From an uncultured Bacteroidales bacterium (lineage in GTDB: Bacteria; Bacteroidota; Bacteroidia; Bacteroidales; F082), in contig CAJOIF010000038.1 in the NCBI GenBank assembly GCA_905234765.1, positions 1 to 40,872 of the forward strand: a DNA stretch of 40,872 nt. Direction: 5' to 3'. A program made the position numbers and the translations under genes. Within the stretch, counting starts at the first letter, position 1. Each line of letters begins with the position of its first letter. The notes under the pieces are model-generated. The model did not search any database, had not been told where the DNA came from, and worked only from the letters and a program-made list of their open reading frames with translations. Positions 35,399-40,872 of this stretch are shown in pieces.

Positions 35399-37270
35399 AT
35401 GTACAATATTTTCGAACTTAACGAGAAGTCTTTGGACGACCTCAAACTCATTGCCACCGAAATGGGCATTGACGATGAAAACAGAGACAGAACCCAGCTG
35501 ATCTATGACATCATTGACCACCAAGTGGATCATCCCGATATCAAAAAAGGCACAAAAACAAAGAAAAAACAGAAAAGTCCAAAAGGTGATAAAGGACAGC
35601 AAAACGAGCCCACCAATGAGCCTGTTATCAAGCCAAAAGACGAAACCGGTCCACAAAAGACTGTGAATCAGCCCACTGAAGTTCCCATTGAACCAGTTAA
35701 AGACGAAGAGCCAAAGGGCAAGCGCGGCCGTCGTCCTCGCCTTAACAAAAACTCCGATACAGTTCAGACCGAGACTCTGCCTTTTATTGAGGAAGAATCT
35801 CCCCGTATAAACAAGGTGGAACAACCCACTCCTACACAAGAGATGGAAACGCCAGCCGAAGTCGTCGCCATAGAGATGGCCGAGGAAGAGCAAAACCGGC
35901 TTCCACAGGAAAACCAACATGCCCGCCACGAGCAAGGCAACCGTAAACAGAAACGCAAACGTATCCAAGAAAATATGACGGAAACGCCTGCCACGGAAGA
36001 GCCTGCCATTGCGGAGTCCAATGAAGAGGCTACACAAGCACCAAATAATACTGAGATAGAAGAACGTCGTCATTTCAACAGGGACCAACAGCATGAACAG
36101 CAAAAGGAACGCTATGAAAAGCAACCCCGTCGCGACGACCTGTTGGCCAAATTCGACAGCTCCGTACGCGCCGAAGGCGTCTTGGAGATCATGCCTGAGG
36201 GGTTCGGCTACCTGCGTTCGTCGGATTACAACTACCTGCCCTCGCCTGACGACATCTACGTCTCGCAATCACAAATCAAACTGATGGGGCTGAAGACTGG
36301 CGACACTATTCTCGGCGTCATCCGTCCGCCTAAGGCTGGCGAGAAATACTTCCCGCTCATCAAGACTGACCTCATCAACGGCAGAAAGCCCGAAGAAGTG
36401 CGCGACCGTATTCCTTTCGACTACCTCACGCCCTTGTTCCCCAACGAAAAATTCAACATCACTGGCCACAAAGGTTGCACCATTTCGACCCGCATCATGG
36501 ATCTCTTCGCCCCCATTGGCAAAGGCCAGCGCGGCTTGATTGTGGCCCAACCCAAAACCGGTAAGACCGTCCTGTTGAAAGAGGTTGCCAACGCAATCGC
36601 TGCCAACCATCCTGAGGTGTATCTCATTATCCTGCTCATCGACGAGCGTCCCGAGGAAGTCACCGACATGCAGCGCAGCGTCAATGCGGAAGTCATCGCC
36701 TCCACCTTCGACGAGCCTGCATCGAAACACGTGCAGATTGCCAACATCGTGCTGGAGAAAGCCAAGCGCCTCACCGAATGTGGTCACGACGTGGTCATCC
36801 TCCTCGACTCCATCACCCGTCTCGCCCGCGCCTACAACACCGTCTCGCCCGCCTCGGGCAAGGTACTCACTGGCGGCGTAGAAGCCAACGCCCTGCAAAA
36901 ACCAAAGCGTTTCTTCGGTGCTGCACGTAAGATCGAAAACGGCGGTTCGCTGACCATCCTTGCTACGGCACTCATTGACACGGGTTCCAAGATGGACGAA
37001 GTCATCTTCGAGGAATTCAAGGGCACCGGCAACATGGAGCTGCAACTCGACCGCCGTCTGTCGAACAAGCGCATCTTCCCATCCATCGACATCGTAGCCT
37101 CCGGCACCCGCCGCGACGACCTGCTTGTCGACGAGCGCACCCTCGCGCGCGTGTGGGCTTTGCGCAACCACTTTGCCGACATGACACCACTTGAGGCCAT
37201 GGAGTTCCTGAAAGACCGAGTGGCCAAGACCATCAACAACGAAGAGTTCCTGATGAGTTTGGACAAGTGA
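35399..37270 (+). CDS. rho: Transcription termination factor Rho with long disordered N-terminal insertion
   Basis: Rho is the RNA-dependent ATPase that ends transcription. Residues 1-45 are the Rho N-terminal domain ([20 protein letters not shown]). About residues 46-250 are a low-complexity insertion rich in Glu, Gln, Lys, Pro and Thr. The RNA-binding cold-shock fold follows ([20 protein letters not shown]), then the ATPase domain with Walker A AQPKTGKT near residue 385, [13 protein letters not shown] and Walker [17 protein letters not shown] near residue 465. Total length is 623 residues against 419 in E. coli. A similar insertion in Bacteroides thetaiotaomicron Rho drives condensate formation, so this may behave alike. 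A lolA-like gene overlaps the stop by four bases. Confidence 0.97.
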   Translation: MYNIFELNEKSLDDLKLIATEMGIDDENRDRTQLIYDIIDHQVDHPDIKKGTKTKKKQKSPKGDKGQQNEPTNEPVIKPKDETGPQKTVNQPTEVPIEPVKDEEPKGKRGRRPRLNKNSDTVQTETLPFIEEESPRINKVEQPTPTQEMETPAEVVAIEMAEEEQNRLPQENQHARHEQGNRKQKRKRIQENMTETPATEEPAIAESNEEATQAPNNTEIEERRHFNRDQQHEQQKERYEKQPRRDDLLAKFDSSVRAEGVLEIMPEGFGYLRSSDYNYLPSPDDIYVSQSQIKLMGLKTGDTILGVIRPPKAGEKYFPLIKTDLINGRKPEEVRDRIPFDYLTPLFPNEKFNITGHKGCTISTRIMDLFAPIGKGQRGLIVAQPKTGKTVLLKEVANAIAANHPEVYLIILLIDERPEEVTDMQRSVNAEVIASTFDEPASKHVQIANIVLEKAKRLTECGHDVVILLDSITRLARAYNTVSPASGKVLTGGVEANALQKPKRFFGAARKIENGGSLTILATALIDTGSKMDEVIFEEFKGTGNMELQLDRRLSNKRIFPSIDIVASGTRRDDLLVDERTLARVWALRNHFADMTPLEAMEFLKDRVAKTINNEEFLMSLDK

Positions 37271-37872
37271 GAAAGAAAATATTCATATTATTCATTACCT
37301 TTTTCGTCGCATTGTCAGCCGTTGCGCAACCCAGCAACATTTTGGAGCGCATCAAGACAACGAATAGTAGTGTCAAGTCTCTTGAGACGGATGTGCACGA
37401 AAAGTATGTCAAAAACGACAGGGTATCCACTCAAGATGGCAAACTCTATTACCGTCCCGACAACAATTTTGCTGCCTATTTCGAAGCGGGCGATCACATC
37501 GTCATTGACGAAAATCGTTTGAAGATCGACTTAGGCATCCTTCATGGCAAATTCAAGCGAAGCAACGGGGCGATGAATACGTTATGCAAAGTATTTCTCT
37601 ACGGCTTTCAAGGCCGTTGCCAAGACCTCGCCAACGAAAGCAACTACAGCATAAAAACCGAGACGGTTGCAAAAGATTACAAGGTGACCTTCACAACCCG
37701 CAAAAAACGCCTGATCGGGATGGGCTTCAAGCAAGTCATCTTTGTCTATGGCCAACACAACCTGCTACTCAAGGAAATCACACTTGTCAGCTACAACGGC
37801 AGCATCGACACTTACACTATTTCGAATATGAACTATAACATTGCCATCAACAACAGCAAGTTCAAGATGTAG
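37267..37872 (+). CDS. LolA-like outer-membrane lipoprotein carrier
   Basis: The 201-residue protein begins at a GTG that overlaps the rho stop (GTGA). It has a signal peptide ([21 protein letters not shown]). The mature part has the LolA half-barrel pattern: [50 protein letters not shown], then a C-terminal domain with [20 protein letters not shown] and [12 protein letters not shown]. LolA ferries lipoproteins across the periplasm. In Bacteroidetes this broad family has several members, so the cargo is uncertain. Co-transcription with rho is indicated by the overlap. Confidence 0.83.
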   Translation: MRKKIFILFITFFVALSAVAQPSNILERIKTTNSSVKSLETDVHEKYVKNDRVSTQDGKLYYRPDNNFAAYFEAGDHIVIDENRLKIDLGILHGKFKRSNGAMNTLCKVFLYGFQGRCQDLANESNYSIKTETVAKDYKVTFTTRKKRLIGMGFKQVIFVYGQHNLLLKEITLVSYNGSIDTYTISNMNYNIAINNSKFKM

Positions 37873-37890
37873 ACTATGCTGCCAAAGACA

Positions 37891-37937
37891 ATAAAAAAAA
37901 TCGGGATGGGGCAACTGCTCCATCCCGATTTCATTTT
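37891..37937. terminator. Bidirectional terminator between the lolA-like and DUF349 genes
   Basis: AAATCGGGATGG (37898-37909) pairs with CCATCCCGATTT (37920-37931), extended inside by G-T, G-C and C-G pairs. An A8 tract precedes it and TTCATTTT follows. It ends both convergent transcripts. Confidence 0.9.
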
Positions 37938-37952
37938 GAAAGAATCTGAATC

Positions 37953-39932
37953 TTACTCTTCCGTAATCTTCAATTTTTCCTCAAGCACTTTCAAATCTTC
38001 CTTGGCTTGGTTGATCTTCTTCTCGTATTCGGCACGCATCAACTCGCTGTTCTTGCTGTTCGAGAAGAAGCCGATGTTGTTCTCCAACACTGCGATTTCA
38101 TCACGCAGTTTCTGGATACGCAATTGAAGTTTCGAGCCTTCCTTACGTACGCGATCGCCAGCGTTCGGATCATCCTTCCAGCCTTCCATCATCTCACGGA
38201 ACTCATTAGTCGAAGCCTCATTCTGGTTACGGCGCATGGTGTCGAACAATCCGTCGATCAGCTCGCGGTATTCCTTATTAATAGCCTCTTTCTGGCGGAA
38301 CGGTACATAACCGATTTCAATCCAGCGCTTCTGAAACGCCTTGATGGCCTCCATGTTTTCGTTACGGTTGGCACTCAGTTGGAAGGCTTTGATTTCTTCC
38401 AACAAGGCGCGTTTGGCAGCGAGGTTGGTCTCCTCTTCTGTACGACGGCCACTGAAATGCTCGTTCTTGCGATTGAAAAACGTATCGCAAGCGGCGCGGA
38501 AACGCTTCCAAATCTTATCGGTATGACGCTTCGGCACGGGACCGATGGTCTTCCATTCCTCTTGGATTTTCTTCAACTGCTCGGTGGCGTTCTTCCAATC
38601 GGTGGATTCCATCAGTGCTTCGGCTTCGATACATAGCTGGGTCTTGCGTTCAAGGTTCTCGGTCTGTTTATCCTTCATGGAAGCAAAGAACTCTTTCTTC
38701 TTTTGGAAGAATGTATCCATTGTGCCTTTGAAGCGAGCCCAAACATCCTCATTCTCTTTCTTCGAGGCAGGTCCCAAGGTCTTCCACACGCTAAAGATCT
38801 CGGAGAGTTCGTCGGACTTCTTCTGCCATGCGTTGACACTGGTGTATTCGCCATTCAGCAATTCTTCTGCTTTTTCACACAGCGTTTTCTTGGCTTCAAG
38901 GTTGGCATTTTGGCTCTCCTGCAACTTGGCGTAATGCTCGCGGCGTATGGCGTTAATCTTGTCGGAAGCAGCTTTGAAGCGTTCCCATATCTCCTCTTTC
39001 TTCTCCTGCGGCACAGGACCGATTTCTTTCCAATCTTCATGTAATTTCTGAAGGGCCTTGAAAGCCTTGGTCATCGACTTCTCATCAAGGAGTTCCTCGG
39101 CCTTTTCACAAAGCTCAATCTTCGATTCGAGGTTTTTCTTCATATCGAGATCACGGAGCTCGCGACCGATGCGCACCTTATCGAAGAATTGTTCCACAAG
39201 GAAATGATAGGTGTTCCAAAGGTTGGAATTCTCCGAAGCAGGCACTGGGCCGATTTCCTTCCAACGATCCTGCAAGGCGCGGAAATCGTCATAGGTCTTC
39301 TTCAGCGACTCGTCACTAGCGATGATACCCTTCAGTTCCTCTAAAATGGCTTGTTTCTTGGCCAGGTTCTCAGTCTTTTGCTTCTCAAGGTCCTCATTCA
39401 TCTTGGCGCGATTGGCCTTGAAGATGCCGAAGGCCTCGTTGAAACGCTGCTCCAGCGGGTCTTCAGCGTGTTGGAAGGTCTCCTCTGAGCCTCCGTTTTG
39501 CAAAAACTGCTGCATCTCATTGTCGAGGTCGTCCTTGTTCAACTTATTGAAATGGAGTCGGATGACGGCAACCTTGTCTTTGATGGCTTGAACATCGGGA
39601 TTCTGAACCGTTTCTTCGAGCAACTCGACCAACTGCAACTTATTGAAACCATCGAGTTCATTGTTATCCTCGACAATCTCTTCCTCCTCCATCTCAGCCG
39701 TGATGGGCATATCAATTTCGGGCAACGACTCTTCTTGAGGAGCAGGAGCGTAGACCAAGGTATTCACCTCAATGCGAACCTTACCCGGCAAGATGCTCGG
39801 TTGCAGCAGTTTGACGATTTTCTTTTTCTCGTTACCATCAATGGCTTTCTTTACGTTCTTTGACGTAACTTTTTCATTCTCAATCCCTTCATTGATTTCA
39901 GGATTTTGATTCAGTTGTTCGTTGTTTTCCAT
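37953..39932 (-). CDS. DUF349 repeat protein
   Basis: The start is the ATG at 39932 (MENNEQLNQNPEINEG), giving 659 residues. The frame is open 68 codons further up, but that part contains a -7 box and looks non-coding. The N-terminal 110 residues are acidic and probably disordered. The rest is helical, with five DUF349 repeats recognisable by WKEIGPVP, WKEIGPVP, WKTLGPAS, WKTIGPVP and WIEIGYVP, each followed by a WxxF/Y-type helix. The C-terminus is a coiled coil. DUF349 proteins are widespread in Bacteroidetes and Actinobacteria; function is unknown, with a nucleic-acid or cell-shape role only speculative. Confidence 0.9.
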   Translation of the reverse strand: MENNEQLNQNPEINEGIENEKVTSKNVKKAIDGNEKKKIVKLLQPSILPGKVRIEVNTLVYAPAPQEESLPEIDMPITAEMEEEEIVEDNNELDGFNKLQLVELLEETVQNPDVQAIKDKVAVIRLHFNKLNKDDLDNEMQQFLQNGGSEETFQHAEDPLEQRFNEAFGIFKANRAKMNEDLEKQKTENLAKKQAILEELKGIIASDESLKKTYDDFRALQDRWKEIGPVPASENSNLWNTYHFLVEQFFDKVRIGRELRDLDMKKNLESKIELCEKAEELLDEKSMTKAFKALQKLHEDWKEIGPVPQEKKEEIWERFKAASDKINAIRREHYAKLQESQNANLEAKKTLCEKAEELLNGEYTSVNAWQKKSDELSEIFSVWKTLGPASKKENEDVWARFKGTMDTFFQKKKEFFASMKDKQTENLERKTQLCIEAEALMESTDWKNATEQLKKIQEEWKTIGPVPKRHTDKIWKRFRAACDTFFNRKNEHFSGRRTEEETNLAAKRALLEEIKAFQLSANRNENMEAIKAFQKRWIEIGYVPFRQKEAINKEYRELIDGLFDTMRRNQNEASTNEFREMMEGWKDDPNAGDRVRKEGSKLQLRIQKLRDEIAVLENNIGFFSNSKNSELMRAEYEKKINQAKEDLKVLEEKLKITEE

Positions 39933-40008
39933 TTCAATTCGTTTTGATGAATAATCAAGGGCAGCATGAGACACACAACACCCCGACTTAAGTTCTACAT
40001 AAAGTGCG

Positions 40009-40016
40009 CAAATATA
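40009..40016 (-). promoter_or_regulatory. -7 element of the DUF349 gene
   Basis: TATATTTG followed by CG on the minus strand, 76 bases before the ATG at 39932. The -33 region is AT-rich without a clear TTTG. Confidence 0.5.
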
Positions 40017-40164
40017 GAAAATATTTGAATAACAATGAATTTTTCGTTTTTTATTTATCGTTCCAGATTTCCTAACAATGGAAATAACATTCTGAATATC
40101 AAATGATAATACTATTTTTACGAAAAAAGTTTCCAAAAATCGATGAAGGTATCGGAAAAATGCC

Positions 40165-40172
40165 TATTTTTG
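40165..40172 (+). promoter_or_regulatory. -7 element of tRNA-Ser(GCU)
   Basis: TATTTTTG followed by CA lies 19 bases before the tRNA 5' end. No other promoter box is seen before the downstream tRNA-Pro. Confidence 0.6.
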
Positions 40173-40191
40173 CACCGCAATTCACAGCCGA

Positions 40192-40280
40192 GGAGAGGTG
40201 GGTGAGTGGCTGAAACCAACAGTTTGCTAAACTGTCGTACTCTGCAAAGGGTACCGGGGGTTCGAATCCCCCCTTCTCCG
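40192..40280 (+). tRNA. tRNA-Ser(GCU)
   Basis: The acceptor GGAGAGG (40192-40198) pairs with CTTCTCC (40273-40279) with one G-T pair; discriminator G at 40280. The anticodon arm ACAGT/ACTGT with loop TTGCTAA gives anticodon GCT. A long variable arm and T arm GGGGG-TTCGAAT-CCCCC are present. CCA is not encoded. Confidence 0.95.
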
Positions 40281-40290
40281 CGAAAGAAAG

Positions 40291-40316
40291 AAGACGATGA
40301 AAATCGTCTTTTTTTT
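40291..40316 (+). terminator. Hairpin terminator or attenuator between tRNA-Ser and tRNA-Pro
   Basis: AAGACGAT (40291-40298) and ATCGTCTT (40303-40310) form an 8-bp stem with a GAAA tetraloop, followed by six more T residues. The T tract touches the first base of tRNA-Pro at 40317, so there is no room for a separate promoter after it. Confidence 0.8.
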
Positions 40317-40391
40317 CGGGGTATGGCGCAGTCCGGCTAGCGCACCTGCTTTGGGAGCAGGGGGTCGAAGGTTCGAATCCTTTTGCCCCGA
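40317..40391 (+). tRNA. tRNA-Pro(UGG)
   Basis: The acceptor CGGGGTA (40317-40323) pairs with TGCCCCG (40384-40390) with one T-G pair; discriminator A at 40391. The anticodon arm CCTGC/GCAGG with loop TTTGGGA gives anticodon TGG. The T arm is GAAGG-TTCGAAT-CCTTT. CCA is not encoded. Confidence 0.95.
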
Positions 40392-40436
40392 CGTTACGAG
40401 CATTCGCAACTCCCTCATTTTTTTGGAAAAATCAAA

Positions 40437-40457
40437 ATTTGCACTCCATTTGCACTC
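40437..40457. repeat. Tandem direct repeat ATTTGCACTC downstream of tRNA-Pro
   Basis: Two copies of ATTTGCACTC (40437-40446 and 40448-40457) have an 11-base period, 45 bases after tRNA-Pro. It parallels the GTTTACCC pair downstream of the tRNA-Ser genes. No integrase gene is present in the window. Confidence 0.5.
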
Positions 40458-40534
40458 AGACTTTCAAAAATGGATAAAAATTGAAGTATTGTTTTGTTGT
40501 GAATTTGCGTGTTTTTTAGGTACAAATCGGACAT

Positions 40535-40560
40535 AAAAATGCCGCCCCTTTCGAGGCGGC
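40535..40560 (-). terminator. Terminator of the candidate small RNA
   Basis: GCCGCC (40541-40546) and GGCGGC (40555-40560) form a 6-bp G+C stem with an 8-base loop. On the minus strand it is followed by ATTTTTA. Confidence 0.8.
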
Positions 40561-40628
40561 AAAACGCAATTTTAGATAACCCATTAGAGAAATGGGAGTG
40601 CTTTATTCGGATAGATGGCCGTCTAAAG
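40535..40628 (-). ncRNA. Candidate small RNA (about 94 nt) with own promoter and terminator
   Basis: On the minus strand a full promoter (TTTG, 18 bases, TATCTTTG) is followed by about 94 bases without a plausible ORF, ending in a G+C-rich hairpin and a T5 tract. The predicted transcript can fold: TTTAGA (40622-40627) with TCTAAA (40571-40576) closes a domain that contains the hairpin CCCATT/AATGGG (40580-40596, 5-base loop). The terminator stem is separate. I do not recognise the family; 6S-like RNA or one of the Bacteroidales candidate RNA classes are possible and untested. Confidence 0.6.
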
Positions 40629-40633
40629 CGAGA

Positions 40634-40663
40634 CAAAGATACAACTTTTTAGCCATCCACAAA
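40634..40663 (-). promoter_or_regulatory. Promoter of the candidate small RNA
   Basis: TTTG (40660-40663), an 18-base spacer and TATCTTTG (40634-40641) followed by T on the minus strand. It is one of the most complete promoters in the window although no protein gene follows. Confidence 0.7.
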
Positions 40664-40724
40664 CATATAATATAAAGGTGCGCCTTTTTGCGCTTCTTCT
40701 CCCCTCCCTTGGACAGACTGGAGC

Positions 40725-40805
40725 CTGACTGGATGGCAAAGGCTGCGGCCATGAAGCTTCCCCACAGGGGACGAGCGACCTCCGCAGCCTTTGACAGCCA
40801 GTCAG
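40725..40805. repeat. Long imperfect inverted repeat near the window end
   Basis: CTGACTGG (40725-40732) pairs with CCAGTCAG (40798-40805), and CAAAGGCTGCGG (40737-40748) pairs with CCGCAGCCTTTG (40782-40793). Between these arms are two further pairs and two mismatches. The 33-base loop holds CCCC-ACA-GGGG. No T tract follows on either strand. The flanks (40664-40724 and 40806-40872) show no gene I can support. A structured RNA or part of a mobile element beyond the window is possible. Confidence 0.6.
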
Positions 40806-40872
40806 CACACCGAATCGATTAAATTGCTGGAGTAGATTTGCGGATGACCGACCGAGGAAGAGAAACGAGAGC

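Noticed and set aside
36269..37171. Minus-strand open frame of 300 codons opposite rho, and another at 35372-36268
   Set aside because: Both are mirror frames of rho coding sequence. The second is a run of hydrophobic codons that comes from the complement of the charged disordered segment.
39933..40136. 68-codon upstream extension of the DUF349 gene
   Set aside because: The extension contains the TATATTTG promoter box and an AT-rich leader, and its residues (Cys, Ile and Tyr rich) do not fit the acidic start of the protein.
40623..40808. 61-codon minus-strand frame at the window end
   Set aside because: It crosses the inverted repeat and the small RNA promoter. Its composition is explained by the inverted repeat, and it has no recognisable domain.

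Overview
The window is chromosomal DNA of a member of the Bacteroidales. The evidence is a type IX secretion (T9SS) cargo protein with a type A sorting tail, Rho with a long disordered N-terminal insertion, DUF349, DUF3078, DUF4293 and GWxTD proteins, Bacteroides-type DPP III and DPP5-like peptidases, and a recurring Bacteroidetes promoter (TTTG, 18-20 bases, TAnnTTTG). The order is clear but the family cannot be fixed from this stretch. There are 28 protein-coding genes or gene parts, one pseudogene remnant, four tRNA genes and one candidate small RNA. Most of the window is housekeeping DNA in short operons on both strands.

Layout. 1-1240: 3' part of pyruvate phosphate dikinase (+). 1294-9005: RecB/AddA-like helicase-nuclease and TamB (-), overlapping by one base. 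9071-10093: tsaD (+). 10105-15306: a 1367-residue T9SS cargo protein and a ferredoxin-type aldo/keto reductase (-). 15438-15857: aroQ (+). 15872-19263: envelope operon GWxTD lipoprotein-like protein, LpxL-type acyltransferase, GT2 glycosyltransferase (-). 19390-21036: TPR/membrane/HTH-like protein (-). 21141-21350: two tRNA-Ser genes. 21534-25483: operon lpxD, alpha/beta hydrolase, DPP III (-). 25572-26132: efp (-). 26237-29500: AT-rich accessory stretch with an AAA/DUF4143 ATPase, two lipoproteins, and a deleted relative of the ATPase with its control region. 29501-31606: DPP5-like peptidase (+). 31635-32381: rlmB (-). 32456-34691: TonB-domain protein, DUF3078 protein and phosphoesterase (+). 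34684-35178: DUF4293 protein (-). 35399-37872: rho and lolA-like gene (+). 37953-39932: DUF349 protein (-). 40192-40391: tRNA-Ser(GCU) and tRNA-Pro(UGG). 40535-40628: candidate small RNA (-), followed by an unexplained inverted repeat.

How the genes work together. Several serve the outer membrane: LpxD and the LpxL-type enzyme in lipid A synthesis, TamB and a LolA-like carrier in envelope transport, and DUF3078, GWxTD and TonB-domain proteins. DPP III and the DPP5-like peptidase fit an organism that ferments peptides. TsaD, RlmB, EF-P, Rho and the tRNAs belong to core gene expression.

The main oddities are these. The tRNA-Ser(UGA) gene has a 3' acceptor strand that cannot pair with its 5' strand. 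Three CACGTTTTTGAG repeats with an exact 33-base period surround a promoter that now leads only into a 35-codon ATPase remnant. A compact transcription unit without an ORF has its own promoter and terminator. Both tRNA clusters are followed by short tandem direct repeats.
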